Shown piece by piece: positions 51,801 to 63,379 of a stretch of DNA of 64,000 nucleotides; position 1 is the stretch's first letter; every line of letters starts with the position of its first letter. The position numbers were made by a program, and so were the translations under genes. The DNA is from Polyporus tsugae (Eukaryota; Basidiomycota; Agaricomycetes; Polyporales; Polyporaceae), in NCBI GenBank assembly GCA_024305745.1, contig JAHRBS010000003.1:372001-436000 (forward strand). The letters run 5' to 3'. The notes under the pieces were generated by a model that had not been told where the DNA came from, ran no database searches, and saw only the letters and a list, made by a program, of their open reading frames with translations.

Positions 51801-51836
51801 CCAGAGAAGGAGGAGGGCCCTATGGTGGAGGGCCAT
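45836..51836 (-). CDS. VPS10: VPS10, vacuolar protein sorting receptor (sortilin family)
   Basis: Type I membrane receptor that carries soluble hydrolases such as carboxypeptidase Y from the late Golgi to the prevacuolar compartment. The start is ATG 51836; the signal peptide is [20 protein letters not shown] with cleavage near AGQ. There are two tandem VPS10 domains. Domain 1, about 51.7-48.7 kb: [52 protein letters not shown], then the Cys-rich end [10 protein letters not shown] and [16 protein letters not shown] sequence. Domain 2, about 48.6-46.3 kb: [78 protein letters not shown]. One membrane helix follows ([20 protein letters not shown]), then an acidic cytoplasmic tail ending RFEDEEL. 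About 20 exons, all in frame, about 1,400 aa. One intron (50461-51225) is 765 nt. It looks functional. Confidence 0.94.
50461..51225 (-). other. Long intron in VPS10
   Basis: Joins GDSCHDE to TYYTTDAF in frame with GT-AG ends. It is 765 nt, while the gene's other introns are about 50-70 nt. No known element was recognised inside. Confidence 0.7.
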
Positions 51837-53275
51837 AGTGAAGAGTGTTGCTCGCTGCGCAGCACAGCGAGCAGCTCTAAGCGGTGGCGGCAGTGAGTAA
51901 ACGTGGAACTTCCTTAGTCGTAGTCCAGATAAGAACAACATCAATCTTTGTTAATTGATTGATCTAGTTCATGCCGTTATTCCTGTGCAAGTTACAAATC
52001 AGCATTAACGCCTGTTATAGAGCCTTTGGCCCTTGACTTACCATTTACTCAGTTCCAGCCTTCTACAGAGGACCTTTGCTTCGAGCTCTCCTGCCCTGAT
52101 AACCGCATTCGTATTCATGCCTGCGCTGTACTCATGAACTGTCTTTGCAAAACTGTGCCCCGGTAGCGAGTCAGCAGTTCAAGTTCAAGTTCATTGTCTC
52201 TGCGCATATTCATTGGACTGCCAGGTATTTGCATTGCACTCATCAATTGAGCTCCTAGGCCTAGGCGGTTTATAAACTAACCTAGTCATCCATAGGGATG
52301 TCCGATTGCGACATTCGTGTTCAATTTTCCACAGATGTCAGACAGCGAATTAGTGAAAGCGAATTACGACCCTCTCCGAATGTCCTTCACTCGAGCATCG
52401 CTCGGTGGCCCCAGTAGGCTTGCAAAGTCTCATGAGGAATCTAGGGATGGAGCTCATTTCAACGCCTCCATGTGGCCGAGCACGGGGCCCAAACTACTAG
52501 CAACTCGAACGTCTCGGATCTCGCGGACAGCCTCTTTTCATCGCCACATCCATCTTTGCTACAGCTTCCAACCCACCCAGTCCTGCCTCTCTTCTGTTCC
52601 AAACCGGTGAGCCACATTGAAGTCCGTAAACTCGGGTGCTCGCGGGATCTTGACGTCTTGTAATTGGCGTCATCTCTCACCCGCGCCGTCTGACCCCACA
52701 CCGTAGTTACTTGATGAAAGCTGCCTGCACACAAGGTACGTATGTACCCACGAAGGAATTTTGGTACACCCAGCAAACCGACACCGTATTGGCTAACGCA
52801 CTGAATACATTACAGTACTTAATTCCGCGAACCGCATCGTGACCATCCCCACAGCCCTCCGGATTTATCGCTAAAGTAGCTTCGCACCGTTAACTGAGTG
52901 TGACGGAGAGACGTGGCTCTAGAAGCTTCAAACCCCGCATGACCCACACCACGCGCCGGGTTTTTGTATGCGTTTCGTCGGTGTGCAAGTCAGTTGGATG
53001 GAACCCTTAGCATATCAGCCCCACCAACGATCCCGTACCCGTTGGTCAACCTTCCGTCGTCTTCGTCAGCACGTACTTCGCCTCTGCCATCGAACAACAA
53101 GGGATGGCCTAGTCAGCCCCCACGTTACGTCGTACACACCTCGATAAGGCCGCGAAAAGGAGCTCGTCAGCCATCGATACTATATAAACACACACCTGAC
53201 TGAGCCTCCCCCTTCGATCACGAACATCATCCCTACCACCACCTCCTACCCCTATACACACAACCGCAAGGAACA
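51837..53275. other. Divergent promoter region of VPS10 and the dehydrogenase gene
   Basis: No gene recognised in 1.4 kb. The dehydrogenase TATA box lies at its right end. Confidence 0.5.
53181..53188 (+). promoter_or_regulatory. TATA box of the short-chain dehydrogenase
   Basis: TATATAAA, 88 bases before the ATG at 53276. Confidence 0.6.
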
Positions 53276-54163
53276 ATGTCGACGTCTCTCTCACTCGCAG
53301 GCCGCACTGTCATAGTCACTGGTTCCTCGCGCGGCATCGGCGCGGCGATCGCAAAGCGCCTCGCGTCGCAGGGCGCGAACGTCGTGATCAACTACGTCGC
53401 GAGCGCGGGCGCCGCGCAGGCCGTCGCCGATGAGATCAACGCGAAGGGCGCAGGCAAGGCGATCGTCCTCCAGGCGGACGTCGGCTCCGTCGCGGACAAC
53501 AAGCGGCTCGTCGACGAGGCGCTGCGCGCGTTCGGGCGCATCGACAGCATTGTCCTCAACGCGGGCTACATGGACAACCGCGTGCTCAAGGACGTCGACG
53601 AGGAGGACTACGACAAGCACTTCAACACGAACGTCAAGGGGCCCCTGTTCCTCATCCAGGCCGCCGCGCCGCACATGAAAGCGGGTAAGTTCAGCCCCTT
53701 CGTGCCCATGATGATCGTGCGTGTGGATCTAACTTCGACATGTTCCATCCAGGTGGCAAGGTCGTCCTCTTCTCGACCTCACTCACGCACGCATCCGTCA
53801 TCCCCCCGAACTATCTCGTGTACGCCGCGACGAAGGGCGCGGTCGAGCAGATGATGCGCGTGCTCGCAAAGGACCTCGGCGCGCGGGGCATCAATGTCAA
53901 CACCGTCGCGCCGGGGCCGATCGACACTGACTTGTTCCGGAAGGGGAAGACGGAGGAACGAATCAACTTCTTCGTTGGCCTTCACCCGCAGAAGCGGCTC
54001 GGACAGCCAGAGGAGGTCAGCAACGTCGTCCAGTTCCTGGTCAGTGACGAGGCGAGCTGGGTGAACGGCCAGACGATCCATGTGAATGGAGTAAGTCGGT
54101 TTCTCAGAAGTCGATGTTCCACTTGATTGTTGACGCCACGCTTTGCAGGCTTACTCTGTGTAA
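53276..54163 (+). CDS. Short-chain dehydrogenase/reductase, classical type
   Basis: NAD(P)(H)-dependent oxidoreductase of the classical SDR family, about 250 aa. The start is ATG 53276 (MSTSLSLAGRTVIVTGSS). Introns lie at about 53684-53753 and 54091-54148; the last exon encodes only AYSV. Motifs: cofactor loop TGSSRGIGAAIAKRL, NAGYMDN with the NAG signature (NAGY variant), helix NTNVKGPLF, catalytic Ser in STS and YAATK giving the Tyr-x-x-x-Lys pair, then APGPIDTDLF and the C-terminal SDEASWVNGQTIHVNG. The sequence resembles 3-oxoacyl-reductase-like and glucose-dehydrogenase-like fungal SDRs; the substrate cannot be told. Codon use is strongly GC-biased, fitting an expressed gene. It ends convergently with RPB7. 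Confidence 0.92.
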
Positions 54164-54617
54164 CATAAAAATAGTTAGCCTGTAGGTAGGGTCGTTGTGT
54201 TGAAACTGTACGCACCGCACCGGAATGTCGCGTGTATGAGTCGAGCAAGCATACTGGAAGATGAATTTGAGGATGTTCGAAATACGGTTGGAGAAGAAAT
54301 GTGAGGCGCGCAGTTTGAGGAGAGAGGAAGCGTGACGAGGATCCTGATCGTTTCAAACCGTGACCATCCCCTTAGATGCCACTGATCTGCATATCCGCGT
54401 GAGCGGACTGAGCAAAAGCATTGGGCCTACACGCACCGACGCCTGAGACTTGATTCTCTGGGGACCTCGGAATATCGCCAGTGTGACACAGGCTCGGATG
54501 CGATGATTAGCACAAGCAATGGGCCCTTCAAGAATGGATAGTGATACAGATAGCAAGTACATAGCAGTGACGAGGAAGAAGTCCGGGAACAAAGGCAGAC
54601 AATACAATATGGAAGGG
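54164..54617. other. Convergent 3' ends of the dehydrogenase and RPB7
   Basis: No gene or RNA seen. Confidence 0.5.
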
Positions 54618-55467
54618 CTAATCAATAACGCCAAGATGGTCTTCCTTTATTGTGCCGATGGCGAACTGTCAGAGGAGGTGACGGGTCGTTGGCCCGCGTC
54701 AGCATCGCACCCTCCAGTCGAAGCAAGGCGGTAATGGAGGGAACGCACGATTTCTGTCGCGTCTACACGCGTGCCGACGATTTTTAGACGTACTCGGGTG
54801 TTCTTCTCGATTACCTGCAAGGACATTGTAGGGGAACGAAGCGGATTGGGAAACAAGACAGGCACCCACCTGGTCTTCCGACGCAAACGAGGGAGGATTC
54901 GAGTTGGGGTCGAACTTCAGCTCGGGGTGGATGAGCTATGACATCGTGCCCACGTCGCCGTTGTAAACAGCCTTGGCCTCGACATTCGACAAGGGCGAAA
55001 ACTCACCTGGTGCGACACGAACACGGTCAAAGGCCCAACGTCGGCAAAGAAACCCATCTATCCACCACACGAACCGCCCTCGTAACCAGCGCCGCGACCA
55101 CAAGTTCGCATATAGACCAAATGACACGCACCTTGTTCACGTTATTCACCACCCCATCCACAACCTGTCCCTTGAAGGGCTTGAATACGATCGCGCGGTA
55201 GCGCGTCACGAACTCGGCCTGCCCGCTCCCGGGCATGACCATGCCCTTCCCGATGTCGAGGATGGAAACAACGGCGATAATGTAGCCAAATTCTCCAGAA
55301 CAGGTGCCCTCGACGTCTGAGTACAACTTGGACTCGAGGAATTGCAGCATTCGAGGGCCGAAGTACGAAGGGTGGAGGTGGATTGTATGCGACAGTTCTT
55401 TCTATTACTCAGTGAGTGATGTCTGAGCTTAGCAGTAGAAAAGCTGCGAACTCACAATGAAAAACAT
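54618..55467 (-). CDS. RPB7: RPB7, DNA-directed RNA polymerase II subunit
   Basis: Stalk subunit of RNA polymerase II that pairs with Rpb4 and binds nascent RNA in the nucleus. The start is ATG 55467; exon 1 encodes only MFFI before a GT-AG intron. Then KELSHTIHLHPSYFGPRMLQ, SKLYSDVEGTCSGEFGYIIA, DIGKGMVMPGSG, YRAIVFKPFKGQVVDGVVN, VGFFADVGPLTVFVSHQ, LIHPELKFDPNSNPPSFASE, VIEKNTRVRLKIVGTRVDAT and the final exon FAIGTIKEDHLGVID. The order is an N-terminal RNP-like domain followed by an S1/OB fold. About 172 aa, the usual length. Six or seven exons with short introns, all in frame. A strongly conserved housekeeping gene and a useful anchor for taxonomy. Confidence 0.95.
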
Positions 55468-55611
55468 TTTGTTGGACTGTACGCCGTGGGTGGTTGGACT
55501 GAGTTCGAGGTGACTTGGACTCGGCAGGCTTGGCTAAGAGTCAAAGGTGGAAGCTGAGGTGGAAGCTGAGATTCAGAGTCCAAAATAATGTGCTACCTTG
55601 GTTTTAATTAT

Positions 55612-55685
55612 GGCCGGCTAGCTCAGTTGGTTAGAGCGTGGTGCTAATAACGCCAAGGTCGTCGGTTCGATCCCGGCGTTGGCCA
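55612..55685 (+). tRNA. tRNA-Ile, anticodon AAU
   Basis: A full cloverleaf can be drawn over 74 bases with no intron. The acceptor GGCCGGC pairs with GTTGGCC (two G-U pairs) and is followed by discriminator A. The D arm is GCTC/GAGC. The anticodon stem TGGTG/CGCCA carries loop CTAATAA with anticodon AAT. The T arm has the GGTTCGATCC core. It lies 145 bases upstream of RPB7, transcribed divergently. Confidence 0.95.
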
Positions 55686-56089
55686 ACCTCCGAGGGACCC
55701 TTTGCTTTTTGACCAGGGAAGGACGCCGCGGCCGGCAAAGAGCGTTTGACATTTACTTTTACTATAACTTGTCTGTACATGTACATACTCCTCCGTATCG
55801 CATTACGTTCTCCCGCCTGAGCTGTCATCGATCCGTCACTTTTGTGGGAACTTGTTATTACACAGCCTGAGCTATGATACGGCATACAGCTGCCAGCATG
55901 ACACCCTGAGGTTCAAGTTACCGTACGGCTACTAGTATAGCCAACCATTCGTAAAGAAAGAAAAGTGAGCATCTCAACCATACGGTTCACATTTTGCCCC
56001 CGTACAACTGTCAAGGCTCCGATACTCGCCAAAATAATTTCAGCAAGGTATATATATACTATCGCTCGAGGTTACGGTTAAATTGTGTA
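55686..56089. other. Intergenic between tRNA-Ile and the zinc-finger gene
   Basis: AT-rich and without a gene. A T-rich pol III terminator is not obvious; TTTGCTTTTTGACC starts near 55700 and may serve. Confidence 0.45.
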
Positions 56090-57516
56090 TCATGTCTTCA
56101 TAACATCCTTGGCTACACCTCGACCTGGCCCCATTCCCCGCCCACTACCCGCACCAAGCACCACGCCACGTTGGACACCGCGTCCGCGCCCGCGCCCCTT
56201 CACCAATCCACGCGTAGCACCGCCCCTCGAAATCGGGATGACCCCCTTCATACCCTCTCGCGCAAACCCTTGTCCTCGCGAGGAAGGACCATGATCCACA
56301 TCCATCGCCGTGCCTTCATCTGCACTCGCAAGAGTATGTGCCCCTACCCCCTGTGGCCTGCCTACTTGGGCGCGTCCACGTCCACCACCGCCCTGGAGCG
56401 CACCGCGTTTCGCCCCCCGCCCGAACTGGATCGAAGTGGGGACGAGGGAAAGGGAGTCGAGCGCGCTCACGAGGCCATCGACGTCCCCGGGAGCTTTTAC
56501 GCTGGGTCCATGCTTGTCTTTGCCTTTGCCTTTCCGTGGTTTCTTTCCTTGTCCTTGCCTGGCGCTGTTCGTAGAGCTCGCCTGCCCAGACGGCCGCGCG
56601 ATCTGTATCTTCTCCATCAGTATCTGCTCTTCGTCGTCGTCGTCGTCGTTTCCTGTCACACCCCCCGCGCTGTGAGTGTCTATGTGCGTTCCTTCCACGT
56701 CCATCGCTTCTCCGTCTTCGGCCTCTGCGTCGTCTTCGTCTTCGTTGTCTACTTCGGCCGTACCGTTCTCGCGGGGCTTCCACGGCTTGCGGAGCAAGCT
56801 TGCACCCTCTCCCCATTTCTTGAGGAGGCCCCCCACACCTTTGTTGGTGACGGCGAAGAAGTATTCCTTCGGATATCCATGCGCCTGTATTAGGTGCAAT
56901 CTGCGCGTTTTGGGTGTCGAAAAGTTGCGCCCGCACGTCACCAAAAGGCACTCAAACTATAGGAAGCAATGTGAGATACTGACTGGGACGTCGGAGACGC
57001 AAAGGAACACGCACGATCTTCTCCCCGCGTTCTTTGCGCACTGCAGCGAGCGGGTCGTGACATTCTGCCTGGTGCTGCGGTAGCGGCACACGAGCACAGT
57101 CAGCACGACGCTCTCCAAGCGATGGAGCATTCGACGAGTCCGGATACATCCCACCAACACGCGAAATGCAGAAGACACCGACAGAACACAAGGAGCCACT
57201 CACCAGTTCGAGCAATCGCGCATCAGGAAACACGCAACCACACCCCTTCTGCTCGCATACGTGCGCGTGGTACATCGCATAGTGCGCCTCGAGATCGCGC
57301 GTCCCCGCCAGAGCCGTAGGCCGATGAGGAGGATTGCACGTCGGGGGCAGCGTGCAAAGGATGCCTGTGTGGCTGGAGGTCGATGTCGATGTCGATGGCT
57401 CCGGTGGCGGTGTCGCACTCGCCCGCGCAAGTTTTGGCGTCGGCGATGCAACGGGCGACGGCGATGGAGAGAGATCTTGCTGCTGAGGAGAGCGAGCTCG
57501 TTTGAAAGATGCCATG
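56090..57516 (-). CDS. C2H2 zinc-finger protein, ZNF511-like, with RG-rich tail
   Basis: Nuclear zinc-finger protein of about 410 aa. The start is ATG 57516 (MASFKRARSPQQQDLSPS). Introns lie at about 57065-57209 and 56954-57011. Three Cys2-His2-like units in order match the ZNF511 arrangement: CTLPPTC..H, CEQKGCGCVFPDARLLELH, QAEC-H, and FECLLVTCGRNFSTPKTRR, LHLIQAHGYPKEYFF. A Ser/Pro-rich N-terminus carries a basic KRAR patch. After the fingers comes an acidic stretch (DNEDEDDAEAEDGEAMDVE, DDDDDEEQ), a Lys-rich patch (GKKPRKGKGKDK) and a long Arg-Gly tail (GRGRGRGVQRG). The tail suggests RNA or chromatin association, which is inference. Yeast lacks a well-studied counterpart; function in fungi is unknown. 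Confidence 0.85.
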
Positions 57517-59138
57517 GAAGAGAAAGGGAGGGTATCCGGTGTACTATGTAGCGGGTGAGGTAGAGTATATGCGAGAGAGAAGCAGCTACGGCGCCTGTGC
57601 TGTGGTGTAAACTGATTGGAGCACCGGACCGTCGGTCCCTCTAGTGCCCGCAACGTCTGCCACGATGAGCTCTGTTTCCGACCACCATGGCCATAGAGTC
57701 GGACCTTTGGTTGACTTTGACTGCATGTAAGTTATTCAGTGCCTCTCTATGAATGGCCACATTTGTACTCTCACAGATAACGGAGCATCGCCGCATCAAG
57801 TTGCTCAGTGTTTCCATCTGTCGCAACGCACCTGCAAAACCCTCCCGATACATATGATAGTGTCGTGCAACATCCCGGGTTCAGTATGCCTCTGCGTCAG
57901 AGTCCAACATCTTACCCGGCGGCGACGATACGAGAGGTGCCCAACCAGCGGCGCGCGCCCGAAGCCCACCTTCGACAGCCACGAACGCGGGGTGCGATGT
58001 CGATAGACATTTGTGAGTGGGCTTGTTTTGGGTTCCACGTGGTGCTCTCAAGCTCTTATCCAATGAAAGAAGTACGTTGCTGCTGAGGGTCCAACGGATG
58101 TACAGGTGCCCTTGAACCTTGACTCGCTTCCATTGATTATCACCGCCCGTCTTTGTCGGGGCACTGCTACGTATGTCTCTGTTCTCCCACATAGCCACTG
58201 TGGAAGCTTGCCGCGATGACAGAAGTTGCTCAATGGCCGCTCTGTTGTCGTCCGAAGCCCGTCGTTCCATCTGTCCCAAGACTATAAGCGTTCCTGGCCT
58301 CCCATGCTCCTTGGATGACTTTCGTCCAGTGCTCATGACTTGCATATCGTACTCAACAGACGCTCACTGTCCAAGCCTCCTGCTAATACGCTCGTCTCGT
58401 CTCGTACTGTTGGTGAAGACTTACACTTCGTACATTGACGGACAGCCATTCCAATAGCAACCGTACTACCTCCGAGACCCACAGCCTGACAAGGAGACCG
58501 TCACTGATATATAGGAGCCGTCCGCGGACTTGCGGATAGCTGCATGGCAGGTCTGTCGATCGCACACTCTTCTTCGTTGATCACAACGACCTTCTTTCAG
58601 TCGCACTCATACACACACCTGTCCATCTAGGCCTGTCCCGTGTTCTCTATCAGAGCACCTGCGCACACTATCGCAGCCCTATCACCCCCCCCTCCGATGG
58701 CTTGTGCTGTGCCCTCGGTATGGCCCTCGGTCCATCCCAAAGTCACGCTTACGACCCGGCAATATGTCGTCGACTCACACGTTCCCTCTTTCCGATGGTG
58801 CAGGCCAGGAGTTTCCGGACGTACCTCTCTCAGGGACCAGCGGGGTTGAATCGCACAGGCAAGCCGCGCACACGCATGTCAGAGGGCTGGGCGGTGCTTT
58901 TGTCCTGGCAGATTGTTCCCCCGTGTCCAGTGAGTGTGTCTGGGTTTTATGAGCCCTTGGGGCGTATATGCTGATATGGAGACAGCGAAGCTTGATATAA
59001 TACTTTTCGAAGCCGGACAGTAGAAGAGGGCCGCTGCCAGCGGGATGCGTCATAACACCCTAACCTTCGTATAAAACCGCATGGGCACAGCAGCAGGTTA
59101 TTGTCCCAGGGCCCTCAACCATCTCGCCAGCGATTACG
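57517..59138. other. 1.6 kb between zinc-finger start and DUF6533 gene
   Basis: Several frames of 60-150 codons on both strands (for example 57881-58345 minus) have no domain, no splice-linked partners and no recognisable family. I see no supported gene. Confidence 0.45.
59070..59076 (+). promoter_or_regulatory. TATA box of the DUF6533 gene
   Basis: TATAAAA, 63 bases before the ATG at 59139. Confidence 0.6.
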
Positions 59139-60800
59139 ATGCCTCCCAGTGCTAGCTTGAGTCCGGCGGCTATTATCGCCGAGTACAGTACTCTGTCAGT
59201 CATCGTTGTTCGCCATCTCCTGGACGCTTATACTGATTCATTGGCTTATACTAGGACAAATCTCAACTACTGTGGAATCGCAGGCTTCGGTGCGCTCTTA
59301 TCTGCGGTACCACTCGCTCGTATTCGATTCTCATGCCCAAGCATTATAGTGTTGATCCTGCATGACTACCTCGTCACTTTCAGACAAGAAGTGAATATGT
59401 TCTGGACGCGTAAACTCAATGGCGCGGCGATTCTATTCTACTTAAATAGATACTCGTTCATCACCGTATATGCTATCTACCAACTATCCACGTATGCGCC
59501 TATATCTGAACAAGTGCGTCCCACTTTATTCGGTTTAAAGTCGCCTTCGTACTGATGGTCATGATCTCAGAGGTGCGACATGCCGACCTGTTACTTCGAT
59601 GTACTACGCGCTAAGTTGCCGAAAGCTGTCCGTCCGAGAGTAGACTCGCATTCGGGATCCGCGCGGTGGCGTATGCGGTCTGGGCAGGTTCGTCTTCGCT
59701 TTCCCATCCTTATACGTTGACTGATTGCGCACACCCCACAGTATTCGCAGGCCTACGCGCATATGCCTTGAGCTGGAATTGGCCGCTCGGGCTGTTTGTG
59801 CTCCTGCTCCAGTCGGTGCCGATCGGCATCAATTTGGTGAGGACAGCGTCTGCATGTCGCTCCCATTCCCGCTGACGAACTTCTGTCTATCAGAGTCTAT
59901 TCCACTTCGGAGTGACGGGGATCCCGCTTCCAAGGATAGGATGCGAGTTGAGCGACTTCGTGACGAAGACGCTGTCTCGACGGTGAGTGCCGGGGGACAC
60001 CTTCGTCGTGATTCTGCATGCTAATGATCGTGCAGATGTACGTATATTTCCGGCAGAATCAGATTCTTCTGAGCTCGTCTCAACTTGTGCACAGATGCGA
60101 TTGCGTCTCGGAGCTGTGTAATCACGGCGGACTTCATTCTCATCTGCATCACATGGTTCACGCTTCCAAGAAGGCGCGGGATCGACACGGGAGGCCCCAA
60201 AATGACGTTCTCGAGTGTTCTCTTGCGCGATGGTATGTACCCTTGTCTTCGTTTGTTGAGAGCATTTGGCTGATTAGCCACGAATAGGCACCATCTACTT
60301 TGTGTATGTCTTCCGTTAGCATGAGCTCATCGCCTGCGGCTGCCTGGCTGATTGTTTTCGCAATCAGGGTTCTGCTTGTTCTAAACTGCCTCCACCTCAC
60401 TTTGACCCTCCTCGCTGTAAGAATGCGCTAATACAAGATTTATCGTGCATGCGCTCACGCTTAACCTCCACTTAGTACAATCCTGCCTTCCAAGATGCAA
60501 GCTACCTGCCTTCCTTCACCGAGCCGTAGGTTCCCTGACATTCCCCTCCGTGTCAGCCCGCGCTGACCAATCTTCATATGCAGCATCACCGCGATACTTG
60601 TGTCGCGCTTCCTGCTTGACCTCCAGTACGCGAACCACAAGTCGGTTGGGATGAACTCCTCGGGGACTTCTACCCGTCCCGACGGTGGGGATGAAGGGTC
60701 GGGCTCCGTATCGCTGACATTTGAGAGGTTTGTCGGTTCCATCGGAACTTCGATCGTCCCTGGAGATAGAGATGAGGACGACATAGAGGATGAGATTTGA
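59139..60800 (+). CDS. DUF6533 seven-helix membrane protein
   Basis: Integral membrane protein of the DUF6533 family, abundant in agaricomycetes and of unknown function. The start is ATG 59139 (MPPSASLSPAAIIAEYST). Spliced blocks: TNLNYCGIAGF, VLILHDYLVTFRQEVNMFW, KLNGAAILFYLNRYSF, ISEQRCDMPTCYFD, LAFGIRAVAYAVWAVFAGLR, AYALSWNWPLGLFVLLLQS, SLFHFGVTGIPLPRIGCEL, AIASRSCVITADFILICITW, RDGTIYFVVLLVLNCLHLTL, then ITAILVSRFLLDLQ and an acidic tail ending DEDDIEDEI. Splicing needs two oddities: a 38-nt intron near 59596-59633 and a 2-nt exon (AT at 60036-60037) between canonical introns. With these the frame is open throughout, about 330 aa with seven helices. Without them it would be a pseudogene. 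Confidence 0.82.
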
Positions 60801-61101
60801 CTCGGAGCACCTCCCCCGTGCGGGCGGTAGCCTCCCATTTTGTCCAGCACATGTGGAACTCATAGGAGTGGAGATGAGAAGGGGAGTCCATGCTGAACCG
60901 CGATCTTCGTGACGATACGTCCGTGCGCACTTGCTTTCGACTCTTAGACTTCCTTTGTATTACTGTTAATTACTACTCTTGGGTGCTCATCTGTGGTCGA
61001 CCGCAACACATACATAGGCTGTAACTGGGTTATGAACGTATGATGATAATTCCAGTCCATCGACTCCGCACCGCAGAGTTGGCGGACCACGGGTGGCGGG
61101 G
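60801..61101. other. Short gap before the inverted FunK1 duplicate
   Basis: Nothing recognised. Similarity to the flank of FunK1 copy 4 begins at about 61102. Confidence 0.5.
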
Positions 61102-63379
61102 CCTGGACTGTCGGCCCGCCCATGCCCAAATTGGGCAGGACGCTTATTTGACTCCGCGTCCCGCGTTGCAATGAACTTGACCAGGACCAGCCAATTGCAA
61201 ACCACCCAGCCACGACACTCACGGCCAATCCTTTGTTGCCACCGTTCCGCGAACGCGCATCGGAGGTTCTCATTTCATTGTAAGGCTTATATGGCGAGTT
61301 TTACCGGATTGGGAACTGATTGTGACCCATTCCTTAATCAGGCTGGATTGCTGGCACCGACGGCACCAAGATACCTTCGAAGTACGCATCTCTTCTCACC
61401 GACTCATCGATGGCATCCTAATTTGTTGCACAAAGGAACGGCCGGAGTTTGTGGGCGTCTTCCTGTGAATAAAACCGGGGAGAGTTCCAAGGTGACAAGT
61501 CACTTCCTCCCCTTCTCGTCTCACCATGGCTGATCCTCCTCTTTCTCAACCACTTGCCAACGCTGTCTCTGGAATTGGCACCTCTGCCGACCCCTCCACG
61601 TCTTGCTCTTCTCATGCCTCGCCTTCAGATCCTATCCCGCCGCCAACTACACCGCCAGCTACCGAGCGCCGGACGTTCCCACAGCATCACCCTTACTAAG
61701 TTACACGTTCAATTCGACACCTGTCCGACCTAGCCTAAACAGTTGGATTACCGCGCGGCAGACAGGCCGTGCACGAAGGCTTGGACTTGTAGACGACACC
61801 GGCATGGGCACCCGTTTCCACCAGCTCGGCATCCAGACGTTCCATGCCAGGATCCCTGGCCCATCCCCTACCGCATCCGACCGAGATGGCTTCGTCAAGC
61901 CCGACATTGATAGCACGGGAATGTCTGAGCGGGCTATTGGCATTGAGCTGGTAAGTCGATGGCTTGCTCGCTGGAGGAACAGGCTAATGAGACTGCTCGT
62001 AGGCCAAGACCATCAAGTCCGTGCTCCAGGCGGCTGGGACGAGCGGTCTGCGTGTCTTGCACACCCCCACTCATAAGGGGAAGGGAGACCACAGCAAGCA
62101 GTCGGACACCATCAACGACATCGGCATCTACCTCGACACCGAGGCAGTGCGGCGCGTGACTATTCTCACAGACGAAGACGCTTCGAAGAGCAAGCTCACG
62201 AAGGAGGAGCTCGCGAGCGGAGACTTCGGTCGTCGGTCGTGGTACTCCATGGCTGCCCTCGGCGAAGTGAAAAGCCTCAAGAACGGGGAGTGCGCTTTTT
62301 ACATGCGCCCTAAGTTGTCATCGTCCTCTGACGTCCTTCTCGAGGAGGAGAACACTGAGGCTGCTGACGGTGGTTCAGAGCAGCCCCAACCACCCTTCAC
62401 GACAGATGCCCCTCATGGTGGCATCGACGACGGCGCGGATGACTTTGCAGACGAGGCCGGGCCTCTCGATCCCTCGGCCGATGATGTCGACGGCGAGCCG
62501 TACATTAGGCGTGCGGCGAAGGGAGAATTTGCGCTTGGTCAGCTCGGGGACTACATACACAACCTTTCCACCAACCAGCATCGCCTCTTTAGCTACGGCT
62601 TCTACGTCCAGTGGCGCTGGGCACGCCTCCTCTACTTCGACCGCACCGGCGCCCTTATCTCGGAGCCATTCGACTGGACCGAGACGTCGTCGCCCTTGCA
62701 CGACTTTGTCTGGAAGCTCGCGCACATGACACGGGAGCAGCTAGGATACGACCCGACGGCTCAGGAGGCCTCTTACGACGAAATCAAACAGGTGATCAAG
62801 AAGGCGAATGACAGTTCGCTGCCGAAGGATCTCCAGCCGTACGTCAAAGATGCTTTCCTTTCGAAGGCGAAGGCCAAGAAGGGTAAAGGCTCGGCGGAGG
62901 ACGCGCTCGAGTGCGATGCGGACGAGCCTCCCATCTACAGGCTGACCGTAACTTCGTCGGACCCGTCCTCGGACGAAGCATTCCCCGACTCCGAGCCGAA
63001 CCCTCCGCCGGCGGATGGTCAGAGGACATGGGAGCGTACGTTCCTCGTCGGTCGACCTCACTTCGTCGCAGACTCTCTCATCGGACGATGCACGCGTGGG
63101 TATATCGCTTTCGACCTTGTGACGGGGCAGTTCTGTTTCCTCAAGGACTCCTGGCGACCTCTCGTACCCGGACGGACACGTCCAGAACACCTCGTGTACG
63201 AACGTCTCCATAGTTGTGGTGTCGTGCGTATCGCTACCTTGGTCTGTGGCGGAGATGTCGGCGGCCCTCTGCAACAGCCCACTGTTACCCATGACTGCTT
63301 TCCAGAGAGGAAACGACCCGTCCCTCGTGTCCACTACCGGATCGTCACCAAAGAGATTGGCCTACCTCTCACGGAGTTC
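61102..63379 (+). repeat. Inverted duplicate, arm B (with 35183-37472)
   Basis: Carries the same promoter and N-terminal coding region as FunK1 copy 4, nearly base for base. After the GLPLTEF codons similarity drops sharply. Confidence 0.85.
61411..61452 (-). repeat. Conserved FunK1 5' box, copy 6 (inverted)
   Basis: Reverse complement of the box at 37111-37150 with almost no change. Confidence 0.7.

Noticed and set aside
57881..58345. 154-codon minus-strand frame between the zinc-finger and DUF6533 genes
   Set aside because: No domain, no introns and no relatives recognised; likely chance.
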